Of a stretch of DNA of 64,000 nt, positions 34,323-43,184 are shown piece by piece. The position numbers and the translations under genes are program-made. The stretch spans positions 1,116,001-1,180,000 of the forward strand of contig NZ_CP182485.1 in the NCBI RefSeq assembly GCF_048282545.1, written 5' to 3'. Below the pieces are notes generated by a model. That model saw nothing but the letters and a program-made list of their open reading frames with translations, did not search any database and was not told where the DNA came from. Numbering within the stretch: the stretch's first letter is position 1; every line of letters starts with the position of its first letter. The stretch comes from Opacimonas immobilis (GTDB lineage: Bacteria > Pseudomonadota > Gammaproteobacteria > Enterobacterales > Alteromonadaceae).

Positions 34323-34895
34323 TCAGTTAATTATTTCAAATACTCTATTAACGCGCACAACGTTCTGTACATTACGTGCGATGTCTACGGCAACCGTCGC
34401 TTGGGAATTATTGACTAACCCCATCAAAAATACTTCTCCACTGTTTACAATCACCTTCACAGCAGTAAGATTGACGTCATCATGGGCTAATAATTTGGCT
34501 CTTATGGTGTTGGCAATAACAATGTCTTTTGCTTGAGTAGAAGCGTTGGCCAGCGGTGTAACTCGTAATTGGTTATGAATTTTGGAAAGATATGAGTTCT
34601 CTTGTGCCGTTGCAACGATTTGTTTGACAAGGCTAGCATCTGTCACTTGTCCAGTAAGAAGCAGTTGACGGTTATACACATCGATATCAATATTTGTATT
34701 TTCCGCGTATCCTTCAATTTTGGATAAGGCGTTAGCAATACTTAGGCTGTTGGTGCGATCATCAATTTGAGTTCCGATGGTTCGAGGATCTGAAACGCTT
34801 CCAGCCGTAACCGCAGCAACACCGCCAAGCGCAATAGCAGCACAGTTAGATAATGTTAGGATTAGAGTGATGGCCAAAGCAATTCTAAGAAACAT
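34323..34895 (-). CDS. dolP: BON-domain outer-membrane lipoprotein DolP (YraP)
   Basis: Supports outer-membrane integrity and BAM function in enterics. The 190-residue product has an N-terminal signal ending TLSNC; the residue before the cysteine is Asn, which is atypical for a lipobox. GSVSDPRTIGTQIDDRTN is shared with E. coli DolP. Two BON domains follow, the second containing VIVNSGEVFLMGLVNNSQA. It lies downstream of diaA, the same order as in E. coli (yraN-diaA-dolP). Confidence 0.93.
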   Translation of the reverse strand: MFLRIALAITLILTLSNCAAIALGGVAAVTAGSVSDPRTIGTQIDDRTNSLSIANALSKIEGYAENTNIDIDVYNRQLLLTGQVTDASLVKQIVATAQENSYLSKIHNQLRVTPLANASTQAKDIVIANTIRAKLLAHDDVNLTAVKVIVNSGEVFLMGLVNNSQATVAVDIARNVQNVVRVNRVFEIIN

Positions 34896-34913
34896 CTTTG
34901 TCTACCTTTATCG

Positions 34914-35504
34914 TTATTCTGGAGTTTGTGGGAACAAGGTCTCATCGATACAATCGCAGAGGTTGTGAATTGCGAGAAGATGCACTTCTTGGATCCGCGC
35001 TGTACGATTTGATGGAACACGAATTTCAACGTCGTTCGCCCCTAAAAAGCCTGCCATTTCTCCACCGTCTTTACCCGTTAACGCGACAATAGTCATATCT
35101 CGACTTAATGCTGCCTGCATGGCATTGATGACGTTTTTGGAATTTCCAGAGGTCGATATGGCAAGTAGAATATCGCCAGGTTGTCCAAGCGCACGAACTT
35201 GCTTAGAAAATACCTCATCGTAACTGTAGTCATTGGCAATCGAGGTTAATGTCGACGTATCTGTGGTTAACGCCATCGCTGGTAATGAAGGGCGTTCACG
35301 CTCATATCGATTTAATAATTCTGAGGAGAAGTGCTGCGCGTCGCCTGCCGACCCCCCGTTCCCACAAGAGAGGATTTTATTGCCATTCATCAGAGCCTCA
35401 ACCATCATATTGGCCGCTTTAGCAATGGATTCTGGCAACGTTTCTGCAGCTTCAATTTTGGTTTGAATGCTTTCTGTAAAATGCGCTTTGATACGTTCGA
35501 TCAT
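34914..35504 (-). CDS. diaA: SIS-domain DnaA initiator-associating protein DiaA
   Basis: A sugar-isomerase-fold protein that binds DnaA and times replication initiation in E. coli. The 196-residue product contains LSCGNGGSAGDAQHFSSEL, ISTSGNSKNVINAM and TARIQEVHLLAIHNLCD. GGSAGD resembles phosphoheptose isomerase GmhA more than the TSAAN of E. coli DiaA, so a GmhA-like activity is not excluded. The N-terminus (MIERIKAHFTESIQTKI) and context favour DiaA. Confidence 0.88.
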   Translation of the reverse strand: MIERIKAHFTESIQTKIEAAETLPESIAKAANMMVEALMNGNKILSCGNGGSAGDAQHFSSELLNRYERERPSLPAMALTTDTSTLTSIANDYSYDEVFSKQVRALGQPGDILLAISTSGNSKNVINAMQAALSRDMTIVALTGKDGGEMAGFLGANDVEIRVPSNRTARIQEVHLLAIHNLCDCIDETLFPQTPE

Positions 35505-35518
35505 GAGGTTTCCTATAT

Positions 35519-35881
35519 TTAGACCGCTTTATACCACTTTGCACGTCGTCCGTTGATAGCAAATAGATCAATCCTGTGATCATGGTATTGTAAATTTATA
35601 TTGTATTGTGCCACAAAAAATTGAATTGCTTTAGTTAAACGCTGTCTTTTTTGTTTGGTAAATGCATCTTCTGCTCGGCCATATTGTTCAGACTGGCGAA
35701 ATTTTACCTCAATGAAAATCCACATTAGCCCATCGCGAAATACTAAATCAATTTCACCATAACGAGTATAAAAATTATTGGTGACAAACGTTAATCCTTG
35801 CTCCTCTAGATAGGTTTTCACTTTTTGCTCAATGGCTCGCCCTTTTTCGACGGTGTTTGCTCTGTTAAAACTTAGGGTCAC
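35519..35881 (-). CDS. yraN: YraN/UPF0102-family putative endonuclease
   Basis: A 120-residue protein with the restriction-endonuclease-like core of UPF0102: GRAIEQKVKTYLEEQGL, RYGEIDLVFRDG and IFIEVKFRQ (acidic/lysine active-site pattern). Its cellular function is not established. It starts at GTG 35881, overlapping the lpoA stop by four bases, so it is probably translated by coupling. Confidence 0.92.
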   Translation of the reverse strand: MTLSFNRANTVEKGRAIEQKVKTYLEEQGLTFVTNNFYTRYGEIDLVFRDGLMWIFIEVKFRQSEQYGRAEDAFTKQKRQRLTKAIQFFVAQYNINLQYHDHRIDLFAINGRRAKWYKAV

Positions 35882-37749
35882 GGTTGGGTAACTTGACCTA
35901 CCACACGAATCGAGTTCTGTGAAATTTGAGCTTGTGGTAAACGGCGATACAAAGTGTTATTTTCTAACCGTAATTCACCTGTTAAGCCTATAAATTGTAG
36001 GTTAGGCACCTTAGATAACTTGTTGAGATTAAACAACAATTGATAGGCATCATACCCCATAGCAAAAAGGCGTTGTTCTGAAGTGCTCGCGGTTGGATTA
36101 AGGATATTATATGTCGCTTTGAGTTCTTGTGCTGTGCTATCTAATACCCACGGCATTTCAATAAAAAATACATTTTGCAGATCTCTTAGCGAATTCTGAT
36201 TAAGGTCGTGGTTGTAACTGCGTGAGGAGGCATAAACCGGAGTGATTTTGTCACTGAATGTACTTAATGACGCTTCAATCATGGGATTAATAAGTTCAGT
36301 CTGTTTGGCATTGGCAAAGACAATAAAAGCATCCACATCACGACGATTGCGCGTGACACTAAATACTTCTGAACCATGAAATTGCTCCAGTTTGCGCGCG
36401 CGTTGTTGACTAGTAGCTACCCCTAGCGCTTCGGTTATTTGTTTACGCATGTCAGCATTGTTGGTAAATGTCAGGGTTTTTAGAGGCGCGTTGGGATTAA
36501 TGGTTTGCCAACGCAGAGCAAACGCTTCTGCCATACGAGTAGCGGTAGCGTCTTGCGCATGAATCATTATTGGCTGTTGATACTGATTGGTATAAACGTA
36601 TTCAGCCAACTGTTGTGCCTCATCTTCTGGGGCTAAGCCAAAGAAAAATTGCTGGGAAGCAACTAAATTGTCACCATTCTCTGTATTAGTTTGTTCAAGA
36701 GTTACAGGAATACGATTGAGCGCAAGTAAAATCTGCTGTGGACGCAGTAAAGGGCGAAGGGCATTGATTTCAGTTTTTAGCAAGGGACCAATCACAATAT
36801 CCACATCTTGAATCTGTTGTACAATAGCTTCAACATTCACTTCATGAGTATTGATAAAGCGAAGTTGAAAATTGTGTTTAGAGGCAAAGTAAGCCGACAA
36901 AATACCATCTTTGATTTGCTTGCCACTATTCCCTAAGCGTCCTTCTAAAGGGAGTAATATGGCAATCTCTGTGTCGCTTGGAAATTCACTTGCACTGAGC
37001 AATAATTCAAAGGGAATGATATTCCCATTCAGTATTTCGTGATTTGGGTGAGAAAACTGCCACTGCGTTAATGCTATCGCTAGCTCACTTGGCACTAATG
37101 CGTATTGCCGAATGATTTTGGCAAGTGATAAGTATGCATCAACGTTAACCACACCCGTCAGAGATAATTCAGATAGTGACATTTGTTGGGTTAGCGCCCA
37201 TGCCGTTTCTGCAGAGGCATCACTGGTTTGTAAATACGCTATCAGGGCTTCGCGATAATTTAGAGATTCAATATAAAGTTCGGTTAATAATTTGGCTCGT
37301 TTCTGAGCAAGAGTTTGGGTCTTTGGGACAAAACCAAGCAGGTCAATACGTGTTGCAATATCATCATTTGGGTGTTGACATGCCGACCGCAAATACCTTG
37401 CTTGCTGCCATGAGGTTGAGTTCGGTTCAACGTATGCTTCAAGACCAGCCAAGATAGCATGAACCTTATTGCAGCTTCCTGCAACTAGCAGTTCTTCAGC
37501 CAGATTCAGATACATTTCCACAGACGCTAACAATTGCCCTGTATGAAACAGTTGTTCAGCTTGGTTTAAACGTTCGTCTAACGAGGTAAAAGCCACTGGG
37601 AGAACCGGTATATTCGCTGTTGGCGCAGTTCCGGTTGCTGGTTTAGGGCTACTGCCACAGGCTACTAGCCATGAACAAAAAACAAGGGTAATGAGCCATT
37701 CTGCTCCCCTTCTTTTACACAATTGAAAATTTGTCCCTATCACACACAT
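35878..37749 (-). CDS. lpoA: Penicillin-binding protein activator LpoA
   Basis: Outer-membrane lipoprotein that activates PBP1A from outside the peptidoglycan. The 623-residue product starts at ATG 37749. It has a signal with lipobox LVAC (Cys31), an N-terminal TPR-like helical domain (to about residue 270) and a C-terminal periplasmic-binding-protein fold with IAILLPLEGRLGNSGKQIKDG and IVIGPLLK. An upstream in-frame extension to 37881 overlaps rsmI and lacks a lipoprotein signal, so I rejected it. Confidence 0.93.
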   Translation of the reverse strand: MCVIGTNFQLCKRRGAEWLITLVFCSWLVACGSSPKPATGTAPTANIPVLPVAFTSLDERLNQAEQLFHTGQLLASVEMYLNLAEELLVAGSCNKVHAILAGLEAYVEPNSTSWQQARYLRSACQHPNDDIATRIDLLGFVPKTQTLAQKRAKLLTELYIESLNYREALIAYLQTSDASAETAWALTQQMSLSELSLTGVVNVDAYLSLAKIIRQYALVPSELAIALTQWQFSHPNHEILNGNIIPFELLLSASEFPSDTEIAILLPLEGRLGNSGKQIKDGILSAYFASKHNFQLRFINTHEVNVEAIVQQIQDVDIVIGPLLKTEINALRPLLRPQQILLALNRIPVTLEQTNTENGDNLVASQQFFFGLAPEDEAQQLAEYVYTNQYQQPIMIHAQDATATRMAEAFALRWQTINPNAPLKTLTFTNNADMRKQITEALGVATSQQRARKLEQFHGSEVFSVTRNRRDVDAFIVFANAKQTELINPMIEASLSTFSDKITPVYASSRSYNHDLNQNSLRDLQNVFFIEMPWVLDSTAQELKATYNILNPTASTSEQRLFAMGYDAYQLLFNLNKLSKVPNLQFIGLTGELRLENNTLYRRLPQAQISQNSIRVVGQVTQP

Positions 37750-37801
37750 ACCCTTACACGCTATAATATCTACTATACTGTATTTACGTCTGTTGCGCAC
37801 T
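37750..37801. promoter_or_regulatory. Divergent lpoA/rsmI promoter region
   Basis: Only 52 bp separate the two divergent start codons. TATAAT-like and TATACT-like elements (37762-37780) can serve as -10 boxes on both strands. The rsmI ATG lacks a visible SD and its leader would be very short. Confidence 0.4.
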
Positions 37802-38662
37802 ATGTCTGATTCGTTGGCTTCATCTAACCACACTGGAACACTGTTTATTGTACCAACTCCAATTGGTAATCTTGGCGACATTACTCAGCGAGCCTTGGAA
37901 ACATTGTCAAGCGTTGCCGCGATCGGTTGCGAAGACACTCGACACAGTCGCATTTTGTTGCAACACTTTGGGATCACGACCCCGACTTTTGCGATACATG
38001 ATCATAATGAATCAGTGCAGGCAAATAAAGTGATCCAAAGGCTAGAAAACGGCGAGGATATTGCTCTGGTTTCTGATGCAGGGACGCCTTTAATAAGCGA
38101 TCCGGGCTTTGTACTGGTGCGAGAATGTCGGACTCAAGGTTATCAAGTTACCGCACTACCAGGGCCATGCGCATTGACTACTGCTCTATCTGCGGCAGGT
38201 TTACCAACCGATCAGTTTCATTTTTTTGGTTTTTTGCCGGTCAAACAACAAGCGAAAACTGAACAATTACAACAACTCAACCAACATGCCTTTACTAGTG
38301 TGTTCTACGAATCCCCCCGTCGTGTGTTAGATACGATGAAACTTGCGCACAGTGTTCTCAGCAATGAGATAAGTGTGGTTTTGGCTAAAGAATTGAGTAA
38401 ATCGTTTGAAACTTATGTGAGTGGTTCTTGCCAAACTGTTATTGACTGGCTCGAGCAAGATTCTGCGCATCAAAAAGGTGAGTTTGTTCTCATGTTTGGT
38501 CCCGCACCTCAATCAAGTGACGAGATCAGTGAACCAGCCAAGCGACTCATGCAAACTCTATTATCTGAACTTCCCGCAAAAAAAGCAGCGGCGATAGTGG
38601 CGCAGCATTATCAACTCAAAAAGAACGCCTTATACCAATGGGCGTTGGATCAGAAAAAATAA
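37802..38662 (+). CDS. rsmI: 16S rRNA (cytidine(1402)-2'-O)-methyltransferase
   Basis: SAM-dependent methyltransferase of the tetrapyrrole-methylase fold acting on the 30S decoding centre. The 286-residue protein shows FIVPTPIGNLGDITQRAL, CEDTRHSRILLQHF, LVSDAGTPLISDPGF, LPGPCALTTALSAAGLP and FYESPRRVLDT, all family hallmarks. Divergent from lpoA, the conserved arrangement. Confidence 0.96.
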   Translation: MSDSLASSNHTGTLFIVPTPIGNLGDITQRALETLSSVAAIGCEDTRHSRILLQHFGITTPTFAIHDHNESVQANKVIQRLENGEDIALVSDAGTPLISDPGFVLVRECRTQGYQVTALPGPCALTTALSAAGLPTDQFHFFGFLPVKQQAKTEQLQQLNQHAFTSVFYESPRRVLDTMKLAHSVLSNEISVVLAKELSKSFETYVSGSCQTVIDWLEQDSAHQKGEFVLMFGPAPQSSDEISEPAKRLMQTLLSELPAKKAAAIVAQHYQLKKNALYQWALDQKK

Positions 38663-38724
38663 TCCAACAGCACTAGATTATCCGTATTGTATATTGGTTA
38701 TAACAATCAAGGATATTTATCAAA

Positions 38725-40254
38725 ATGAATAAATTGCTTGCTCTAGTGGGCAGTATTCTGACGTTTACTGTGATAGCTCAACCTTTGACGGTAGAATTTT
38801 CAAACTCGCCAAGTCGAGCTGTTGAGCAACATGTCTTCTTTGTGAATGACGCTCAAACGAAGCAACTTCCAGCTAAGTTGGCCGATTTAAATGAACAAAG
38901 TAATGAACGCCTAAAAAAACTCATCAACCATCATGAATTTACGGGTAAGAAAGGGGCAACCTTACACTTGGAAATGGTTGGCGATGTGGAAGAATTACTC
39001 TTAGTTGGCATTGAATCTGAAGCCAATTTAACGCCTGTAGATTGGCACAATCTAGGTGGCAAAATTGCTGCTGCGCTGCAATCTACCACACGTAATTTGA
39101 ACGTGAGTGTTTACACTGCAAATCTACCACCAAATAGTGCAGCACACCTGGCTATGGGCTATCAGCTTCGGCATTACCATTTTGATAAATACAAATCAGA
39201 CAAGCAAGATAGTATTTCACGCCTGACGATGGTGACCGATAACATTCCAGCGAATAAGCAATTGTTTGAAAATGACTTAACTCACGTTGCCAAAGGCACT
39301 CATTTTGCTCGAGATTTGGCTTGGGAGCCTGGCAAAGCTATATATCCGCAATCTTTTGTTGATGAAGTGAAAGCCTTGTTCAACGGTGTCGACAATGTTT
39401 CGATTGATGTATTGAGTCTGGCAGAGATGCAGCGCCTAACTATGGGGGCATTATTGGGCGTGGGTAAGGGGTCGGTTCACGAACCTAAACTTCTGGTCGT
39501 CGAATATCGAGGAGGCATCAAAGGTGGTGCACCAATTGTATTAGCTGGTAAGGGCATCACTTTTGATACAGGCGGTACCAGTATCAAGCCAAACAATGGT
39601 ATGTGGGCGATGAAATCCGACATGTCAGGCGCTGCGGCCGTCGCTGGGGCAGTATATGCCAGTGCAATGCGTGGCGAAAAAGTCAATCTGGTGGGTGTCA
39701 TGCCGTTGGCTGAGAATATGCCTGGGCCAGATGCGATTCGTCCCGGAGACGTGCTTGAAACCATGAAGGGCACGACTATCGAAATCATCAGTACTGACGC
39801 TGAGGGCCGTTTGATATTGGCCGATGCGGTTTACTATGCTCAGCAACGTTTTCAGCCTAAGATGTTGCTAAATATCGCAACATTGACCGGCTCTGCTGCG
39901 CGAGCGTTATCAGATGAGTACGCTGCGTTAGTGACGCGTGATTTTGCGTTTTCAACGGAAATCATGGCCGTTGGCGAGGCCTCTGGAGAGCATGTTTGGC
40001 CACTACCATTGCATCCTAACCATTTTGATCAGCTCAAATCGGATATTGCTGATATCAAAAATAGTGGGGTAGGCAACCCGGGCGCATCCATTGGCGCTGC
40101 AGTGGTAGGGACGTTTGTAGATGAGGACTTACCTTGGGTACACCTTGATATTGCAGGTGTTGATTGGTTAGACAGTGCTACAGATACTGCACCAAAAGGA
40201 GCGCATGGCTGGGGCGTAAGATTCATGGATCAGCTAGTACGTCAATATAAATAG
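38725..40254 (+). CDS. Exported M17-family leucyl aminopeptidase
   Basis: A 509-residue two-metal aminopeptidase. The C-terminal catalytic domain shows LAGKGITFDTGGTSIKP and MKSDMSGAAAVAGAVYA, both with metal ligands. The family signature appears as STDAEGRLILADAVYYA, followed by NIATLTGSA. Most M17 enzymes (PepA) are cytosolic, but this one begins with a signal peptide (MNKLLALVGSILTFTVIAQ), so periplasmic action is predicted. Its N-terminal domain is divergent from PepA. It converges on nspC. Confidence 0.88.
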   Translation: MNKLLALVGSILTFTVIAQPLTVEFSNSPSRAVEQHVFFVNDAQTKQLPAKLADLNEQSNERLKKLINHHEFTGKKGATLHLEMVGDVEELLLVGIESEANLTPVDWHNLGGKIAAALQSTTRNLNVSVYTANLPPNSAAHLAMGYQLRHYHFDKYKSDKQDSISRLTMVTDNIPANKQLFENDLTHVAKGTHFARDLAWEPGKAIYPQSFVDEVKALFNGVDNVSIDVLSLAEMQRLTMGALLGVGKGSVHEPKLLVVEYRGGIKGGAPIVLAGKGITFDTGGTSIKPNNGMWAMKSDMSGAAAVAGAVYASAMRGEKVNLVGVMPLAENMPGPDAIRPGDVLETMKGTTIEIISTDAEGRLILADAVYYAQQRFQPKMLLNIATLTGSAARALSDEYAALVTRDFAFSTEIMAVGEASGEHVWPLPLHPNHFDQLKSDIADIKNSGVGNPGASIGAAVVGTFVDEDLPWVHLDIAGVDWLDSATDTAPKGAHGWGVRFMDQLVRQYK

Positions 40255-40272
40255 ATCGTTGGGGCGGCTAGA

Positions 40273-41409
40273 TTAAGATAGTCGCCCTAAAAAATCTTCG
40301 TAAGTAAACTCGCGCACTAATTCGAATTCACCGTTTTCTCTTAAAATCCCAATTGCTGGATGTTGCACACCATTAAAGAAACTGGTTTTGACCATAGTGT
40401 AATGCATCATATCGTTAAAAATAATGCGTTGACCGACTGCAATCGGGGCCTCGAAACTATACTCTGGAAGTACGTCGCCCGCGAGACAGGAATTTCCGCC
40501 AAAGCGATAGCTATAGGGGTATTCCCCAGCCTCGCCTGCACCCATTATATGGGGGCGATAGGGCATCTCAAGGACGTCTGGCATGTGCGCTGTAACCGAG
40601 ATGTCCAAAATGCCAATTGGCCCATTGTTCTCGACAATGTCAACGACTTCTGCGATCAATGGGCCGGTATCCCAAGCAACCGCAGAACCCGGTTCCATGA
40701 TGATCTGGAGATGTGGATATTTAGCCTTAAAAGATTGTAATACATCAATCAAATGGGCTAAGTCATAACCGGGTTTGGTCATAAGATGACCACCGCCTAA
40801 ATTGAGCCATTTTAGCTGCGGGAAATAGCCTGAAAACTGTTTTTCAATCGCTTTTAACAGACGTTCAGTAGCGTAGCTATCACATTCGCATAGTGCATGC
40901 ACATGGAAACCATCAATGCCTTTGAGTGGTTGCCCATCTAACTGGTCTTTGGTGATCCCCAATCGAGAACCCGGTGCACATGGGTCGTATAAAGCCGTAT
41001 CCGCCTCTTGATGCTCTGGATTAACCCGTAATCCCATACTCACACCGGCTTTTTCGCAAACACTTTGGTGCAGTAAAAATTGCGCCATTGAATTGAACGA
41101 AATATGGTCCACCTCTGCAACAATCTCGGGCATTTCACTGGTTTTAAATGCTGGTGAGAAGGCATGCACTTGGCCGCCTAAGGTCTTGGCTAATTTCGCT
41201 TCCCATAAAGCAGATGCAGTACCACCTTGTAAGTACTTACTAATCATAGGGAAGGCTGACCACATTGAAAATCCTTTTAAAGCAAGAATTATCTCTACAC
41301 CTGTTTGCTCCTGCACTTCACGCATGAGTTCAAGATTTTTGCGAAGCTTTGCTTCTTCGAGTACATAGCAAGGCGATGGTATTGCTGGATTATTTGTCCA
41401 ATGTGGCAT
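40273..41409 (-). CDS. nspC: Carboxynorspermidine/carboxyspermidine decarboxylase
   Basis: PLP-dependent enzyme of the alanine-racemase fold that makes norspermidine or spermidine from the carboxylated precursor. The 378-residue product has the lysine-bearing ILALKGFSMW near residue 45, LGITKDQL, GFHVHALCECDSYA, WLNLGGGHLMTKPGYD and IMEPGSAVAWDTG. It follows its pathway partner by 32 bp. Polyamines of this route affect biofilm formation in Vibrio; here that is inference. Confidence 0.94.
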   Translation of the reverse strand: MPHWTNNPAIPSPCYVLEEAKLRKNLELMREVQEQTGVEIILALKGFSMWSAFPMISKYLQGGTASALWEAKLAKTLGGQVHAFSPAFKTSEMPEIVAEVDHISFNSMAQFLLHQSVCEKAGVSMGLRVNPEHQEADTALYDPCAPGSRLGITKDQLDGQPLKGIDGFHVHALCECDSYATERLLKAIEKQFSGYFPQLKWLNLGGGHLMTKPGYDLAHLIDVLQSFKAKYPHLQIIMEPGSAVAWDTGPLIAEVVDIVENNGPIGILDISVTAHMPDVLEMPYRPHIMGAGEAGEYPYSYRFGGNSCLAGDVLPEYSFEAPIAVGQRIIFNDMMHYTMVKTSFFNGVQHPAIGILRENGEFELVREFTYEDFLGRLS

Positions 41410-41441
41410 AGCTATCCAATCCTTAAAACTGTCAGTATGAC

Positions 41442-42644
41442 TTAGTGGTCGCTAAACGGAGCGTCGCATTCTAGTACATGCCACGGCAACCCGTGTTCGT
41501 TAAGCATCGCCATAAACGGGTCTGGATCCATTTCTTCCATATTGACGACACCCTCTTTACGCCATGTCCCATTCAGCATCAACGCAGCGCCAATCATAGC
41601 CGGAACACCCGTTGTATAAGAGACAGCTTGTGCACCGACTTCTTCGAAACAGGCTGCGTGGTCACAGTTGTTATAGATAAAAATGGTTTTCTTTTGTCCG
41701 TCTTTGATACCAGTAATATAGGTCCCGATACACGTCATGCCAGTGTAGCCTTCAGCAAGTGAGCCAGGGTTTGGAAGAACGGCTTTTAGGAACTCTAGAG
41801 GGACAATCTGCTGTCCTTGGAAGTCGATTGGCTCGATTGACGTCATACCAATGCCTTCTAACACACGTAAGTGGTTTAGGTAAGCGTCGCCAAACGTCAT
41901 CCAAAAGCGGGCACGCTTAATGCTTGGGAAGTTTTTGACGATGGATTCAAGTTCCTCGTGATACATCAAGTAAGATGCGCGAACGCCAATGTTTTGATAA
42001 TCCAAATCTTCGCGCACGCTGAGTGGATCGGTTTCCTTCCATTCGCCATTTTCCCAAAAACGCCCACGCTGGGTGATTTCACGAATGTTGATTTCTGGAT
42101 TGAAGTTCGTTGCAAAAGCTTGACCGTGGTCACCGCCGTTACAATCGACGATATCCAAATAATGGATTTCATCAAAATAATGCTTGGCTGCGTAGGCGGT
42201 ATAGACATTGGTCACACCTGGATCAAAGCCTGAGCCCAACAAAGCCATCAAACCTTTTTCTTTAAACTTATCTTGATATGCCCACTGCCAAGAGTATTCA
42301 AATTTGGCTTCGTCTTTGGGCTCGTAATTAGCCGTGTCTAAGTAATCAACGCCACACGCTAAACACGCATCCATGATCGGCAAATCTTGGTAAGGCAGGG
42401 CTAAATTAACGACCAAATCAGGTTGCGTTTGTTGAATCAGCGCAGTTACTTCATCTGCATTATCAGCGTCGACTGCAAAAACCGCTTTGACACGGTCCGC
42501 ACCCACTTCGCGTTGCAGCGCTTCGCATTTTGAAACAGTGCGAGAAGCTAAGTAGATTTCTGAAAAATACTCAGTGAGACGAGCGCATTTTTTGACGGTC
42601 ACCGCGGCAACACCACCAGCACCGATGATCAATACTTTTGACAT
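41442..42644 (-). CDS. Carboxynorspermidine/carboxyspermidine synthase (saccharopine-dehydrogenase family)
   Basis: NADPH-dependent reductase that condenses aspartate semialdehyde with a diamine. The 400-residue protein has a Rossmann start KVLIIGAGGVAAVTVKKCA. GSGFDPGVTNVYTAYAAKHYFDEI and DCNGGDHGQAFATNFNPEINIREI are typical of the CASDH branch rather than lysine-degrading saccharopine dehydrogenase. It pairs with nspC downstream; the aspartate semialdehyde it needs comes from the aspartate-kinase pathway also present in this window. Confidence 0.92.
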   Translation of the reverse strand: MSKVLIIGAGGVAAVTVKKCARLTEYFSEIYLASRTVSKCEALQREVGADRVKAVFAVDADNADEVTALIQQTQPDLVVNLALPYQDLPIMDACLACGVDYLDTANYEPKDEAKFEYSWQWAYQDKFKEKGLMALLGSGFDPGVTNVYTAYAAKHYFDEIHYLDIVDCNGGDHGQAFATNFNPEINIREITQRGRFWENGEWKETDPLSVREDLDYQNIGVRASYLMYHEELESIVKNFPSIKRARFWMTFGDAYLNHLRVLEGIGMTSIEPIDFQGQQIVPLEFLKAVLPNPGSLAEGYTGMTCIGTYITGIKDGQKKTIFIYNNCDHAACFEEVGAQAVSYTTGVPAMIGAALMLNGTWRKEGVVNMEEMDPDPFMAMLNEHGLPWHVLECDAPFSDH

Positions 42645-42724
42645 AGAATTTTCCTAAAAAAGGTTAGGTCATTTTGGGCGGATAATAAACCAAAAGTCGC
42701 AATAAACCAATGATTATTGCAGAT

Positions 42725-43120
42725 CTATTCGGAGGTAAATGGCGCCCCAATTTGTGGGTTAGCACAGGCAAAGTTAACCGGATAGTAAATCTGTTGTTGT
42801 TCGCCTTCTTGTGTGGTGACATCGCACACGACCACATCGCGTTTGTGCCCACGATCATCGACCATAAGCCCTGAATATACCAGAACTGATAAAGATTGTT
42901 GAACTTGATGAGTACGCGCCCAGATTTCGTCCTCTAACTGTTCGATTATTTGATGTTCTCGATGTACGCCTTCCGAATGGAAGATACACTGAATATCACC
43001 ATCAATCGCGACAGATGCAAAGGGATAAAACGTTTCGTTATGCTTTAAAAGCGTTCGACACAAATCAATGCTCGATTGAAGCATGCGCTCAAGTGTTGTT
43101 TGAATATCAGGTTCTGACAT
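42725..43120 (-). CDS. Conserved-looking hypothetical protein, unknown function
   Basis: A 131-residue soluble protein without signal or membrane segments; I do not recognise its family. It has an acidic N-terminal helix (MSEPDIQTTLERMLQSSIDL), a strand-rich middle (FYPFASVAIDGDIQCIFHS) and VLVYSGLMVDDRGHKRDVVV, suggesting a small alpha/beta fold. It lies 80 bp upstream of the carboxyspermidine synthase gene on the same strand, so it may be in the same transcript. Confidence 0.7.
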   Translation of the reverse strand: MSEPDIQTTLERMLQSSIDLCRTLLKHNETFYPFASVAIDGDIQCIFHSEGVHREHQIIEQLEDEIWARTHQVQQSLSVLVYSGLMVDDRGHKRDVVVCDVTTQEGEQQQIYYPVNFACANPQIGAPFTSE

Positions 43121-43184
43121 AGACCACCACAGGTTGCATGAGTTTATAATATAAACGTTGTGTTTATAAGATTAGTTCAGAAAT

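Noticed and set aside
34308..34356. Inverted repeat GCGCGTTAA/TTAACGCGC between sspB and dolP
   Set aside because: The loop is over 30 bases, half of it lies inside dolP, and no T tract follows on either strand; not a convincing terminator.
40262..40287. Hairpin GGGCGGCTA/TAGTCGCCC between the M17 peptidase and nspC
   Set aside because: A stable stem, but no T tract after it on either strand and it overlaps the nspC stop; could aid termination but not called.
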